DNA from: Winogradskyella sp. J14-2
Lineage (GTDB): Bacteria > Bacteroidota > Bacteroidia > Flavobacteriales > Flavobacteriaceae
Length of the DNA: 64,000 bases
NCBI RefSeq assembly: GCF_001971725.1
Contig: NZ_CP019388.1
Coordinates: 3,285,670-3,349,669, forward strand
Reading direction: 5' to 3'
The notes under the pieces were generated by a model. That model did not search any database and had not been told where the DNA came from. It saw nothing but the letters and a program-made list of their open reading frames with translations. Both the position numbers and the translations under genes were made by a program. This document shows positions 36,759-46,038 of this stretch, piece after piece. The number at the start of each line of letters is the position of its first letter. The first letter of the stretch is position 1.

Positions 36759-37409
36759 TTAATCAATTTGTCTCAGAAAGGTATTGCGCTCTTCTGCATT
36801 ATCAAAGCAACCTCCATACTCCATGGTGGTAGTAAAACTACTCTTGTCTTTTATGCCTCTAGAAGAAACACACAAATGTTTGGCATTAATAACTACAATA
36901 ACATCTTCTGTTTGTAGGGCATTTTGTAAATCCTTAAGAATCTGTATGCAGAGACGTTCTTGTACTTGAGGTCTGTGCGCATAATAATCGACTAAACGAT
37001 TTATTTTTGAAAGCCCAATAACCTTGTCTTTTGGAATGTAACCAATATGAGCTTTGCCTATTATTGGTAGAAAGTGATGCTCACAAGATGAGTCTATAGT
37101 TTTATCTTGCTCTACAATAAGTTTGTTATAACCATATTTATTGTTGAAGGTAGATAGCTTGGGACGGTTTTTTGGATTGAGACCATAAAATAATTCCTTA
37201 ACGTACATTTTAGCAAAGCGATAAGGTGTACCAGATAGACTATCATCACTAAGATCTAATCCAAGCTCATGCATAATAGCCTTAAAATGATATTGAATAG
37301 CTGCTATTTTTTCATTATCAGATTTTAAAAAAGCATCAACTCGTAATGGTGTATCTATACTTGTTCCAATATGGCCGTCGCCTAAAGCGTCAATTTCTTT
37401 TTCTGTCAT
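36759..37409 (-). CDS. folE: GTP cyclohydrolase I (type IA)
   Basis: Converts GTP to dihydroneopterin triphosphate, the first step of folate/pterin synthesis. Type IA zinc ligands are present: Cys and His in SSCEHHFLP and the second Cys in HLCVSSRG. SKINRLVDYYAHRPQVQERL is the family core. The frame opens at 37439, overlapping merC by 22 nt, but the ATG at 37409 (MTEKEIDALGDGH) is the natural family start; the 10-residue extension MLYLYKLIFK looks spurious. It is downstream of merC in a unit driven from a spacer with two Zur-like palindromes, so it may be a zinc-responsive copy. Confidence 0.93.
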   Translation of the reverse strand: MTEKEIDALGDGHIGTSIDTPLRVDAFLKSDNEKIAAIQYHFKAIMHELGLDLSDDSLSGTPYRFAKMYVKELFYGLNPKNRPKLSTFNNKYGYNKLIVEQDKTIDSSCEHHFLPIIGKAHIGYIPKDKVIGLSKINRLVDYYAHRPQVQERLCIQILKDLQNALQTEDVIVVINAKHLCVSSRGIKDKSSFTTTMEYGGCFDNAEERNTFLRQID

Positions 37410-37417
37410 TTTAAAAA

Positions 37418-37837
37418 TCAATTTGTAGAGGTACAACAAGTATCGTCTTTACATTTACAATATTTACGATTATACATATGTAATATGACTAAAGCTAAAG
37501 CAGGGAAATAAATACTTAGTTCTGGGAGTCTTAAGAGCTCAATTCTTTCATTAAGAATCACTAAACACAACAGAAACCAACTTATCCATAAAGAATATTT
37601 CATCCATGATTTAGAACTGTTTTTAACAGACCAATACACAGCAAAAAAAGAGATACCAATAAATAAAAAGTCAACAGCAGTCCACCAAAAAGGTGCTGTT
37701 TCACAACATGTTGCTGAGCAAGTCTGAGCTATAAAAATAAAGGGTGTGGCAATACAATGAATTAGACATAAACCACTTGCAAATGCACCTATGAAATCAG
37801 AATTATTTTTTTTGAACGATGTCTTTGATAATACCAT
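37418..37837 (-). CDS. MerC domain membrane protein
   Basis: 139-residue inner-membrane protein with four predicted helices and the MerC pattern: LCLIHCIATPF in helix 1, then CSATCCETAPFWW, and a Cys-rich tail (KYCKCKDDTCCTS). MerC was named for mercury transport, but chromosomal homologues in Bacteroidota sit beside Fur-family genes and are thought to serve metal (probably zinc) uptake; that is inference from context. It is first gene of a leftward pair with folE and divergent from a Zur-like regulator whose likely operators lie just upstream. Confidence 0.82.
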   Translation of the reverse strand: MVLSKTSFKKNNSDFIGAFASGLCLIHCIATPFIFIAQTCSATCCETAPFWWTAVDFLFIGISFFAVYWSVKNSSKSWMKYSLWISWFLLCLVILNERIELLRLPELSIYFPALALVILHMYNRKYCKCKDDTCCTSTN

Positions 37838-37938
37838 TGAGTTTACGCTTCAGATTTTATAATTAAAGAACGACGGGCAAAAATGTTAACAATACTATTT
37901 TAAAGTGCCAGCCATTTCGTTATAGCGTGTAAATTAAC

Positions 37939-37951
37939 GCAACTAAGTTGC
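37939..37951. promoter_or_regulatory. Zur/Fur-type operator, merC-proximal
   Basis: Perfect palindrome GCAAC-TAA-GTTGC. It has the same core as the second site 37 nt away, in the merC/regulator divergent spacer. Confidence 0.65.
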
Positions 37952-37973
37952 AAAAATAATATATAATTTGAAA

Positions 37974-37990
37974 ATGCAACAATGTTGCAT
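37974..37990. promoter_or_regulatory. Zur/Fur-type operator, regulator-proximal
   Basis: Perfect palindrome ATGCAAC-AAT-GTTGCAT, 12 nt before the regulator ATG. It resembles the TGCAAC...GTTGCA boxes bound by Zur proteins. Its position would let the regulator repress itself. Confidence 0.72.
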
Positions 37991-38002
37991 TAAATTTGTA
38001 GT

Positions 38003-38386
38003 ATGGGTGTAAGACGAAAAACAAAATCTTTAAATGCAATTCTATCTGTTTTTGAACAGCGAGAAGAAGCTTTATCTGTCGTAGATTTGGTTAATGAGTT
38101 TAAGGATGACATGAATAAAACTACGGTTTATCGTATTCTTGAACGTTTAGAGAATGAAGGCGTAATACATTCTTTTACTGGTAGTAAAGGTTTGATGTGG
38201 TATGCAAAATGCCAAACTTGTACAACACATCATCACCATGATGTGCATCCACATTTTGAATGTAAAGATTGTGGAAAGGTAGAGTGTTTAGAATTAGATA
38301 TAGAAATCCCTCAAATGAATAATCGACACATTGATTCAGCGAATATTATGCTTCAAGGTCAATGTGCCGATTGTGTTAAAAAATAA
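38003..38386 (+). CDS. Fur-family metalloregulator (Zur-like)
   Basis: Dimeric metal-dependent repressor of 127 residues. It has an N-terminal winged helix with recognition segment MNKTTVYRILERLENEGVI, a His cluster THHHHDVHPHFEC, and two Cys pairs (CKDCGKVEC and CADC) forming the structural zinc site. Zur is favoured over Fur because of the divergent MerC-type transporter, the folE neighbour and the GCAAC...GTTGC operators; iron or peroxide sensing is not excluded. It converges on the carboxylase operon with only 9 nt between stops. Confidence 0.86.
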   Translation: MGVRRKTKSLNAILSVFEQREEALSVVDLVNEFKDDMNKTTVYRILERLENEGVIHSFTGSKGLMWYAKCQTCTTHHHHDVHPHFECKDCGKVECLELDIEIPQMNNRHIDSANIMLQGQCADCVKK

Positions 38387-38395
38387 GCGTTCTAA

Positions 38396-39937
38396 TTATA
38401 AAGGAATATTCCCATGCTTACGTTTAGGCATGTTAACTTCTTTATTTTCAAGCATACTAAATGCTTTAATTAGCTTTCTTCTTGTGTTTTTTGGTAAGAT
38501 TACTTCGTCAATATAACCACGCTCTGCAGCACTATAAGGATTAGCAAATAGTTCTGCATATTCAGCTTCTTTTTCCTTCCATTTTGCTTCAGGATCTTCT
38601 GCAGTAGTAATTTCACGTTTAAAAATAATTTCAGCAGCACCTTTTGCACCCATTACAGCAATTTCAGCATTTGGCCATGCAAAATTCATGTCAGAACCAA
38701 TGTGCTTCGAGTTCATCACATCATAAGCGCCTCCATAAGCCTTACGCGTAATAACAGTAACTCTTGGTACAGTAGCTTCACTAAACGCATATAATAACTT
38801 GGCACCATGTACTATAATACCATTCCATTCTTGATCTGTTCCTGGTAAGAAACCAGGTACATCTTCAAATACTAATAGCGGAATATTAAAAGCATCACAA
38901 AAACGTACAAATCGTGCCGCTTTTTTAGAGCTATTTACATCTAATACTCCAGCTAAAAACATGGGTTGGTTGGCGACTATTCCTATCGATTTTCCGCCAA
39001 GTCTAGCAAAACCTACAATAATATTTTCAGCATGGTCTTTATGAATTTCATAAAACGAATCAGTATCAATAACACCCTCTATAACACTGTGCATATCGTA
39101 AGGTTTGTTAGGATTATCTGGAACGATTTCAGAAAGACTTTCTCTTATTTCGTCTTTAAGTTCAAAGACGATATCTTCAGGCTTTTCTCTGTTACTTTGT
39201 GGTAGATAACTTAAAAGTTTTTTAACGTCTTCAAGACATTCTACATCGTTGGCTGAAGTTTTATGTGCCACACCAGATTTGGTAGAGTGGACACTAGCAC
39301 CACCAAGTTCTTCACTTGTTACTTCTTCATTGGTTACAGTTTTTACAACATTCGGGCCAGTTACAAACATGTAACTGGTATCTTGAACCATGATGGTGAA
39401 GTCTGTCATTGCAGGTGAGTATACAGCACCACCAGCACAAGGTCCCATTATAGCAGAAATTTGAGGAATAACACCCGATGCTTGTACATTTCTGTAAAAA
39501 ATATCGGCATAGCCACCTAGTGAGCGCACACCTTCTTGAATACGTGCTCCACCAGAATCGTTAAGACCTATAATTGGCGCACCAACGTTAACAGCCATGT
39601 CCATGATTTTGCAGATTTTTTCGGCATGTGTTTCAGATAGTGAACCGCCAAATACCGTGAAATCTTGTGCAAAAACATAAACTAAACGGCCATCAACTGT
39701 ACCATAACCTGTAACGACACCATCTCCATAAAACTTTTGATTTTCCATACCAAAGTCTTTGGTTCTGTGTGTTACTAAAGCTCCAATTTCTTCAAAAGAA
39801 CCTTCATCTAGTAGGTAAAGAATTCGTTCTCTGGCTGTTAGTTTTTTCTTTTCATGCTGTTTATCTATTCGCTTTTGACCTCCACCCAATTTAGATAAGG
39901 CCATTTTTTCATTAAGTGTTTTTATTTTAGAACTCAT
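38396..39937 (-). CDS. Acyl-CoA carboxylase carboxyltransferase subunit (PccB/AccD-like)
   Basis: Biotin-dependent carboxyltransferase of 513 residues, probably the beta subunit of propionyl-CoA (or acetyl-CoA) carboxylase. Oxyanion and substrate-binding glycine motifs are present: [38 protein letters not shown], and in the second half [22 protein letters not shown] and [14 protein letters not shown]. It is the last gene of a leftward BCCP - biotin carboxylase - carboxyltransferase operon, 6 nt after the biotin carboxylase gene. Acyl-CoA preference cannot be read with certainty. Confidence 0.93.
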   Translation of the reverse strand: MSSKIKTLNEKMALSKLGGGQKRIDKQHEKKKLTARERILYLLDEGSFEEIGALVTHRTKDFGMENQKFYGDGVVTGYGTVDGRLVYVFAQDFTVFGGSLSETHAEKICKIMDMAVNVGAPIIGLNDSGGARIQEGVRSLGGYADIFYRNVQASGVIPQISAIMGPCAGGAVYSPAMTDFTIMVQDTSYMFVTGPNVVKTVTNEEVTSEELGGASVHSTKSGVAHKTSANDVECLEDVKKLLSYLPQSNREKPEDIVFELKDEIRESLSEIVPDNPNKPYDMHSVIEGVIDTDSFYEIHKDHAENIIVGFARLGGKSIGIVANQPMFLAGVLDVNSSKKAARFVRFCDAFNIPLLVFEDVPGFLPGTDQEWNGIIVHGAKLLYAFSEATVPRVTVITRKAYGGAYDVMNSKHIGSDMNFAWPNAEIAVMGAKGAAEIIFKREITTAEDPEAKWKEKEAEYAELFANPYSAAERGYIDEVILPKNTRRKLIKAFSMLENKEVNMPKRKHGNIPL

Positions 39938-39943
39938 AGTATC

Positions 39944-41383
39944 TTAATTAGGTAGTCTTAATAATTTTTGATCTGCTAGATATTGCTTTAAGGCTAGTTT
40001 TGCAGCAATTTCTGCTTCAGCTTTATGTTGCGCTTCTAAAAGGCTAGGTGAGTAGTACTTTTTAACAAAATGGGTATCGAAGTTTCCGCTTCTAAACGCA
40101 TCGTGCTCACAAACAAAACGACCAAAAGGAAGCGTAGTTTGCACACCTTTAACGTGATAGTTGTCAATAGCTTTTATCATCAGCTCAATGGCTTCAGCAC
40201 GTGTTTTACCATAAGTGATAAGTTTCGATAGCATGGGATCGTAATAGATTGGTACGTCCATACCTTCTTCAAAACCATTATCTACTCGAATATTTTCACC
40301 AACAGGTAATTGATAAACTTCTAAATTACCAACACTTGGTAAGAAATCATTCATAGGATCTTCGGCATACACACGAAGCTCTAAGGCATGACCATTAATT
40401 TTTAAATCTTCTTGTTTAATGTCTAAAACTTCACCACGAGCCACTTTAATCTGAAGCTCGACCAAATCAACACCAGCAATCCACTCTGATACAGGATGCT
40501 CTACTTGTAATCTTGTGTTCATTTCTAAGAAATAAAAATTATGGTCGGCATCCATTAAGAACTCAACAGTACCAGCACCAACATAATCACAAGAACGTGC
40601 TACGTTTATAGCAGCTTGTCCCATCCTTTCTCTAAGTTCTGGAGTTAATATTGCAGAAGGTGCTTCTTCAACTACCTTTTGATGACGACGTTGCACTGAA
40701 CATTCGCGTTCAAAGAAATGAACAATGTTACCATGCGTATCTGCCATAACCTGAATTTCGATGTGTCTAGGTGAGGTAACATACTTTTCTACAAATACAG
40801 AACCATCACCAAATGCAGAAGTAGCCTCACTAATGGCACGCTTCATCTGGCTTTCAACATCTTTTTCGTTTTCAACAATACGCATTCCTTTTCCACCACC
40901 ACCTGCAGCTGCTTTTATAAGGATTGGTAAGCCAATTCGTTTGGCGATTTCAATCGCTTCTTTTGGATCTGTAACTGCATGATCTACACCAGGTACCATT
41001 GGGATATCGTAATCTTTAACAGCATCTTTAGCTGCTAATTTATCTCCCATCATTTTTATGGCTTTAGAACGTGGACCAATAAAAATGACATCATTTTTTT
41101 CGCATAACTCTGCAAAATCTGCATTTTCACTTAAGAAACCATAGCCAGGATGGATGCCATCAACATTTAAGGATTTTGCTACTTCAATAATTTTATCACC
41201 TTTTAGATATGATTGATTTGATGGTGCGGGACCAATGCAAACGGCTTCGTCTGCAAATTTTACGTGAGGTGCGTTTCTATCAGCTTCAGAAAATACAGCG
41301 ACAGTTTTTATTCCCATTTTTTTTGCAGTTCGCATGACACGAATTGCGATTTCGCCACGATTGGCAACTAATATTTTTTTCAT
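39944..41383 (-). CDS. accC: Biotin carboxylase subunit of acyl-CoA carboxylase
   Basis: ATP-grasp enzyme that carboxylates the biotin carrier. MKKILVANRGEIAIRV marks the true start (41383). The 26-residue upstream frame to 41461 reads through a palindromic repeat and is rejected. Family motifs are HPGYGFLSENADFAE, the ATP-lid GGGGKGMRIV, FVEKYVTSPRHIEIQ and FLEMNTRLQVEHPVSEW. It is the middle gene of the three-gene carboxylase operon. A REP-like palindrome (41399-41485) sits between it and the BCCP gene and could stabilise or tune the transcript. Confidence 0.94.
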   Translation of the reverse strand: MKKILVANRGEIAIRVMRTAKKMGIKTVAVFSEADRNAPHVKFADEAVCIGPAPSNQSYLKGDKIIEVAKSLNVDGIHPGYGFLSENADFAELCEKNDVIFIGPRSKAIKMMGDKLAAKDAVKDYDIPMVPGVDHAVTDPKEAIEIAKRIGLPILIKAAAGGGGKGMRIVENEKDVESQMKRAISEATSAFGDGSVFVEKYVTSPRHIEIQVMADTHGNIVHFFERECSVQRRHQKVVEEAPSAILTPELRERMGQAAINVARSCDYVGAGTVEFLMDADHNFYFLEMNTRLQVEHPVSEWIAGVDLVELQIKVARGEVLDIKQEDLKINGHALELRVYAEDPMNDFLPSVGNLEVYQLPVGENIRVDNGFEEGMDVPIYYDPMLSKLITYGKTRAEAIELMIKAIDNYHVKGVQTTLPFGRFVCEHDAFRSGNFDTHFVKKYYSPSLLEAQHKAEAEIAAKLALKQYLADQKLLRLPN

Positions 41384-41398
41384 ATGAGTTTCTTTTGG

Positions 41399-41485
41399 CG
41401 TCAATTCGAGTAATTTTTGATATAAAATTTTATCGAGAAGTTCTCGATACATTTTGTTCATACTTCACAAAACATTCGAACTGAC
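41399..41485. repeat. REP-like nested palindrome inside the carboxylase operon
   Basis: Outer arms TCAATTCGA and TCGAACTGA, with inner arms TATCGAGAAGTTCTCGATA forming a near-perfect hairpin. It is the same word set as 13682-13821. It fills the accC/BCCP spacer. Confidence 0.75.
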
Positions 41486-41493
41486 TCATCATT

Positions 41494-41970
41494 TTATTCG
41501 AATTCGATTAAAAGTGCATTTTTTTCAACGGTATTTCCTTGGCTCACTTTAATGGATTTTATGACACCATCGCGAGGTGAGTTAATAACATTCTCCATTT
41601 TCATGGCTTCAAGAATTAATAGAGGATCATCTTCTTTAACTTCTTGAGCTTCTGTTACATTAATCTCTAAGATTAAACCAGGCATAGGTGCCTTAATGTC
41701 GTTTACTTTTTTAGAAGCACCAATTTCAAAACCTAGAGCAACTATTTGCTGATCTAAGGCATCGTTGAGTTCAACATCATAAGTGTTGTTATTCACTTTA
41801 ACGCTGTATGTTTTTTTGTTGAAATCTGAGCTAACAATATTAGCTTTAATTGAACTGTTGTTTTGAAGGATATGATACTTATTTGTTGAGGTTTCAACAG
41901 CATCAAGTTGGTCTACTGCTTCTTCGGTTACATCAAACTCATAAGAAGCGTTAACTTTTGCTTTATACAT
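41494..41970 (-). CDS. Biotin carboxyl carrier protein (biotin/lipoyl-attachment domain)
   Basis: Carrier subunit of the acyl-CoA carboxylase, 158 residues. The C-terminal barrel (about 92-158) holds the biotinylation motif EAMKMENVI with K124 as the modified lysine, flanked by IKAPMPGLI and VSQGNTVEKNALLIEFE. The N-terminal 85 residues form a beta-rich region common to PCC/OADC-type carriers rather than E. coli AccB. It is first in the leftward carboxylase operon. Confidence 0.92.
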   Translation of the reverse strand: MYKAKVNASYEFDVTEEAVDQLDAVETSTNKYHILQNNSSIKANIVSSDFNKKTYSVKVNNNTYDVELNDALDQQIVALGFEIGASKKVNDIKAPMPGLILEINVTEAQEVKEDDPLLILEAMKMENVINSPRDGVIKSIKVSQGNTVEKNALLIEFE

Positions 41971-42096
41971 ATGTAGCGGTTTATTAAACTTTGGCTAAGT
42001 TATATTTTAATAGAGTTCTAAAATATGAAATAAATCATGTTTACAGAAAGACTTTAGAAGATTATAACAATTTATTGACAGAATAAATTATGTTTA

Positions 42097-42780
42097 TTAA
42101 TCGGTTTTAAATGTTGAGTTATCTTGATGTCTACGAATCGCTTTTCTTGATAAAATAACACCAATAATTAAGGACACAAAAGCACCAATTGAGATGCCAG
42201 GAATAAACCGTATAAACAGGAAGAAGTCATAAGCGCCATGAAACAATACAGCTAAAAATAAACCAGCCATATTGAGTTTTACTCTATTGTTTGAAAATTT
42301 AGCCAGTCCCATAAAATAACCCATTAAAATACCAAAAGTTGCATGTGCTGGTACCGCTGTGAATGCTCTAAGAATTGCGGTTTCGTAGCCACCTTGTAAT
42401 ACATACATTATGTTTTCCGTGCAAGCAAAGCCCATGGATACCATTACCGCATATATAATACCATCGTATGGCTCATTGAAAGCTTTTTTTGGTTGGGCAA
42501 AATACTTTACAATAACATATTTACTAAATTCCTCAGAAAGTGCAACAACCACAAATGCCTGAATAAACTGTTGCCAAACACTATATTCATCCGTAATCGG
42601 AATAAAGCGTCCTGTAATAAGATATAGGATGGTTACAATAATGATACTAACTACAGCACCAAAAAGAAAATTGGCAATTAAAAGACCAACAGGTTCTTTT
42701 TCATATTTATCATGAAAATAGATGTAAATTATTATAGTAAATATTGGTGCAACAGCACAAAGCATTAAATTCATAGTCAC
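42097..42780 (-). CDS. PrsW-type intramembrane metalloprotease
   Basis: Polytopic membrane protein of the PrsW/CAAX-protease-like family, 227 residues and about 7 helices. Putative zinc residues are the EE pair in VALSEEFSKYVIVKY, the SMGFACTENIMYVL Glu, the AVPAHATFGI His and the FHGAYDF His. In Bacillus, PrsW cleaves an anti-sigma factor; the target here is unknown. Its ATG overlaps the Nudix gene stop by 4 nt, so it is translationally coupled to it. Confidence 0.88.
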   Translation of the reverse strand: MTMNLMLCAVAPIFTIIIYIYFHDKYEKEPVGLLIANFLFGAVVSIIIVTILYLITGRFIPITDEYSVWQQFIQAFVVVALSEEFSKYVIVKYFAQPKKAFNEPYDGIIYAVMVSMGFACTENIMYVLQGGYETAILRAFTAVPAHATFGILMGYFMGLAKFSNNRVKLNMAGLFLAVLFHGAYDFFLFIRFIPGISIGAFVSLIIGVILSRKAIRRHQDNSTFKTD

Positions 42781-43328
42781 AGATGGGCTTTTATTGCATC
42801 TAAGATAAAATTATAATACGATTTGTTGGTTGGTATAAAGTGGTGGTTTGTTTCACTATTATTTAATAGATGTTTAAACTCGCTTAAAGTTACCAGTTTT
42901 AAAGCTTCAACTTCATCTTCTTGTGGCTTTAAATCTGATAGATTTACTTTTAATTCCGCAATATAAACCTGATGAAATTCATTATCTTGAATAGTACCGT
43001 TAGCATAAGAACTCTCATGAAGTTTAGTGCCGATTTTAGTTAGTTCATAAGCCTGTAATGTAAGACCGAGTTCTTCCTTGGTTTCTCTAAGCGCTGCTTC
43101 TACAAAGGATTCTCCTGCATCTATATGGCCTGCTGCGGAAACATCCCAAAGTAATGGGTGAATTGCTTTTTTGCGAGAACGCTGCTGTAATAAAATTTCA
43201 CCATTCTTTGTGTATAGCCAAAGATGAATGGTATTATGGTACCAACCGTTTTTGTGCGCTTCAGATTTAAGAGCAGTTTTACCTGTTGGCTCACCACGAG
43301 CAGTTACTATGTCTATGTATTCGTCCAT
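42777..43328 (-). CDS. Nudix hydrolase (IPP-isomerase-like)
   Basis: 183-residue Nudix protein. The Nudix box starts at G67 and fits GX5EX7REUXEEXGU exactly (E73, R81, E82, E85, E86, G88). The N-terminal DEYIDIVTARGEPTGKTALKSEAH is like the IDI-type/YfcD subgroup, which cleaves nucleoside or ADP-ribose diphosphates; IPP isomerase itself needs a Cys and Glu arrangement not seen here. It is leftward, with a terminator just upstream separating it from the M42 gene, and it overlaps the PrsW gene. Confidence 0.88.
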   Translation of the reverse strand: MDEYIDIVTARGEPTGKTALKSEAHKNGWYHNTIHLWLYTKNGEILLQQRSRKKAIHPLLWDVSAAGHIDAGESFVEAALRETKEELGLTLQAYELTKIGTKLHESSYANGTIQDNEFHQVYIAELKVNLSDLKPQEDEVEALKLVTLSEFKHLLNNSETNHHFIPTNKSYYNFILDAIKAHL

Positions 43329-43330
43329 AT

Positions 43331-43357
43331 AAAAAAGATTCCCACTTTCGTGGGAAT
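43331..43357 (-). terminator. Terminator after the M42 peptidase gene
   Basis: ATTCCCAC (43338-43345) and GTGGGAAT (43350-43357) are perfect arms around a 4-nt loop. On the - strand a T-run follows. It lies 5 nt past the M42 stop and immediately before the Nudix start. Confidence 0.8.
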
Positions 43358-43362
43358 TTTAA

Positions 43363-44451
43363 TTATTTAAAATAGCTAAACGTTTCTCCGTCTTTAATTT
43401 TTAGAAGCGTCTCATAAATGAGTTTTATAACGTTTTCAACATCATCTTTATGAACCATTTCAACAGTCGTATGCATATAACGCAATGGTAAAGAGATTAG
43501 GGCAGAAGCCACACCACCATTACTGTATGCAAAGGCATCAGTGTCTGTGCCAGTAGCTCTTGATAACGCAGCACGCTGAAAAGGTATTTTCTTTTCTTCG
43601 GCTGTATCTGTAATTAAGTCTCTTAATTTCTGTTGTACAGCAGGAGCGTATGCAATAACAGGGCCATCACCAATTTTTGCTAAACCTTGCTTTTTAGGGT
43701 CTATCATAGGTGTTGTGGTATCGTGTGTAACGTCAGTAACGATAGCAACATTTGGTTTTATGGTTTCGGTAATCATTTCTGCACCACGCAAACCAATTTC
43801 TTCCTGTACAGAATTGGTAATGTAGAGTCCAAAAGGTAATTTCTTTTTGTTTTCGTGTAGTAAGCGTGCTACTTCAGCAATCATAAAACCACCCATTCTA
43901 TTATCTAGTGCTCTACATACAAATTTGTCCTTATTAAGAATATGAAACTCATCAGGATAGGTTATAACACACCCTACATGCACACCCATTTTTTCAACTT
44001 CATCTTTGTCTTTTGCACCAATATCTATGCAAATATTGTCTGGTTTTGGTGGTTCTTCTTTAGATTTATTGCGTGTGTGTATAGCAGGCCAACCAAAAAC
44101 ACCTTTTACAATTCCTTTTTTGGTATGGATATTTACTATTTTGCTAGGCGCAATCTGATGATCGCTGCCACCATTTCTTATAACGTATAATAGACCGTCA
44201 TCAGAAATGTAATTAACATACCAAGAGATTTCATCAGCATGTCCTTCTATAACTACTTTGTATTTTGCTTTTGGGTTTATAACTGCAACGGCAGTTCCGT
44301 AAGTATCTGTTATAAATTCATCTACGTAAGGTTTTAGGTAGTTCATCCAAATGTTTTGTCCATCCCATTCATAACCTGTTGGTGAAGCGTTATTTAAGTA
44401 TTTTTCTAAAAAGTCCATCGACTTTTTACTGAGTAATTGTTTTTTTGCCAT
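43363..44451 (-). CDS. M42 family glutamyl aminopeptidase / cellulase-M-like
   Basis: Dinuclear-metal aminopeptidase of the M42 (TET) family, 362 residues. Metal and catalytic motifs are VIEGHADEISWYV (His and Asp), FVCRALDNRMGGFM (bridging Asp), NSVQEEIGLRGAEM (Glu-Glu) and AIVTDVTHDTT; the last His ligand is in LRYMHTTVEMVHKDD. It probably forms the dodecameric cytosolic TET particle that trims peptides. It is divergent from the DUF4294 gene across a 124-nt spacer. Confidence 0.92.
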   Translation of the reverse strand: MAKKQLLSKKSMDFLEKYLNNASPTGYEWDGQNIWMNYLKPYVDEFITDTYGTAVAVINPKAKYKVVIEGHADEISWYVNYISDDGLLYVIRNGGSDHQIAPSKIVNIHTKKGIVKGVFGWPAIHTRNKSKEEPPKPDNICIDIGAKDKDEVEKMGVHVGCVITYPDEFHILNKDKFVCRALDNRMGGFMIAEVARLLHENKKKLPFGLYITNSVQEEIGLRGAEMITETIKPNVAIVTDVTHDTTTPMIDPKKQGLAKIGDGPVIAYAPAVQQKLRDLITDTAEEKKIPFQRAALSRATGTDTDAFAYSNGGVASALISLPLRYMHTTVEMVHKDDVENVIKLIYETLLKIKDGETFSYFK

Positions 44452-44575
44452 TGGTAAAAATTTTTACTAAAAATAATAATATTAATATGAATTTACTGTT
44501 AGAGGAAGTAATAATTGTTAATTTTGAATTCCCTGAAATGCGTTCTTTGGAACGGTTTTAGATATCAATTTCAGC

Positions 44576-45268
44576 ATGAAGTATATTGCCTATATATCAT
44601 TATTGTTTTCAACGTTAATTTTTGCTCAGGAAGATCCCGTGGAGCAAGATTCTACCTTGGTGCATTACATGATTATTGAAGGAGATTCCATTCCTGTCAC
44701 TGAGGTTGAGTTAGACGAAGTTTTAATGCTTCCAAACCTTAGTTTTAAAGATAGAAAAGCAAGGATTAGATATATAGTTCTTAGACGAAAGACACACAAG
44801 GTATTTCCTTATGCAAAATTAGCTGCAGAACGTTTAGAGGCCTTACAAAATAGACTGGATCAACTAGAGAGAAAACGTGACAAAAAGAAATATGCCAAGG
44901 TAATACAGCGCTATATTGAAGACGAGTTTTCAGCTGAGTTAAAAAAATTAACGAAAACGGAAGGGCAAATTTTAGTAAAGCTTATACATAGACAAACTGG
45001 TAAAACCACGTTTGAGCTTATTAAGGAGCTGCGAAATGGATGGCGTGCCTTCTGGTTTAACAATACAGCAAGTTTATTTGATATTTCCCTAAAGAAAGAA
45101 TTTGACCCACTTACTGAAGAAGAAGACTATTTAATAGAAGACATTTTGCAGAGGGCCTTTCAAAATGGCCAATTAGAAAAACAAGAACCAGCATTTAAAA
45201 TAGATTATTATGCTTGCGTTAACAAGTGGTCTAAACCTAAAAAGGCATCTAATAAAGAAGAACAGTAA
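44576..45268 (+). CDS. DUF4294 family secreted protein
   Basis: 230-residue protein with a signal peptide (MKYIAYISLLFSTLIFAQ) and the DUF4294 body: VHYMIIEGDSIPVTEVELDEV, then a helical region KVFPYAKLAAERLEALQ and a long charged helix, and GRTGKTTFELIKELRNGWRAFWFN-like sequence reading HRQTGKTTFELIKE here. The family is restricted to Bacteroidota and has no assigned role. Its stop overlaps the next ATG by 1 nt (TAATG), coupling it to the hemolysin III gene. Confidence 0.82.
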   Translation: MKYIAYISLLFSTLIFAQEDPVEQDSTLVHYMIIEGDSIPVTEVELDEVLMLPNLSFKDRKARIRYIVLRRKTHKVFPYAKLAAERLEALQNRLDQLERKRDKKKYAKVIQRYIEDEFSAELKKLTKTEGQILVKLIHRQTGKTTFELIKELRNGWRAFWFNNTASLFDISLKKEFDPLTEEEDYLIEDILQRAFQNGQLEKQEPAFKIDYYACVNKWSKPKKASNKEEQ

Positions 45269-45897
45269 TGCGCGCACAAACAAAATTAGAAGAACAATTA
45301 AATGCGTGGTCTCATGGTATTGGTGCAGTTTTAGGGATTGTTGCCTTGGTGTTGCTTATAATTTTTTCAGACAACCAATCCAAACCTTGGAGTCTTTTTA
45401 GTGTCATCGTTTATGGTGTATCAATAATTATTCTGTTTTTGTCTTCAACACTATATCATGCTGTAAAAGGGGAGAGGCTTAAGCATAATTTTAGAATTAT
45501 CGATCATATAAGTATTTATCTACTTATTGCAGGTACTTACACTCCCGTGCTTTTAATAGCACTAAAAGAGAGTTATGGATGGACACTATTTTGGGTAGTT
45601 TGGGGCATTGCTGCTTTTGGATTAATACTAAAACTCTTCTTTACGGGTAGATTTGAGCTTTTTTCCACGTTGCTGTATTTGGTAATGGGATGGCTGATAA
45701 TTTTCGATTTTTCTAACCTTTCTAACGCTATAGGTCCAACAGGCATTTTGTGGCTTTTTGCCGGAGGTTTGTCTTATACGGTTGGTATTATATTTTATGC
45801 TGTACAAAGAATTCCATATAATCACGTAATCTGGCATTTGTTTGTATTGAGTGGCGCTATTTGTCACTTCTTCATGATTTTTAATCATGTAGTATAG
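45268..45897 (+). CDS. Hemolysin III / TrhA (PAQR-like) family membrane protein
   Basis: Seven-helix membrane protein of 209 residues. Family motifs are LNAWSHGIGAVLGI with the N-terminal His, SSTLYHAVKGERLKHNFRIIDH with metal His/Asp, and the C-terminal IWHLFVLSGAICHFF with two His. These form the zinc site shared with PAQR receptors. Bacterial TrhA proteins affect membrane fluidity and lipid composition; the enzyme activity is unproven. It is coupled to DUF4294 upstream. To its right the sequence becomes accessory. Confidence 0.9.
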   Translation: MRAQTKLEEQLNAWSHGIGAVLGIVALVLLIIFSDNQSKPWSLFSVIVYGVSIIILFLSSTLYHAVKGERLKHNFRIIDHISIYLLIAGTYTPVLLIALKESYGWTLFWVVWGIAAFGLILKLFFTGRFELFSTLLYLVMGWLIIFDFSNLSNAIGPTGILWLFAGGLSYTVGIIFYAVQRIPYNHVIWHLFVLSGAICHFFMIFNHVV

Positions 45898-46038
45898 AAG
45901 TCACTTTATAAAAATTTTCAGAGCCTCTATAATATTTGTGTATTATACTGATGTAGGTTGACCTTTTTTATGCTTACTTATTTTGGTCATAACGATTAAA
46001 CCGCTATTATTTTTATAGAATGTTGTACGCTGGCCTTT

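Noticed and set aside
37410..37439. Ten-residue N-terminal extension of FolE
   Set aside because: It overlaps merC and is hydrophobic; the family start fits the ATG at 37409.
41384..41461. N-terminal extension of the biotin carboxylase
   Set aside because: The extension translates a palindromic repeat; MKKILVANRGE at 41383 is the family start.
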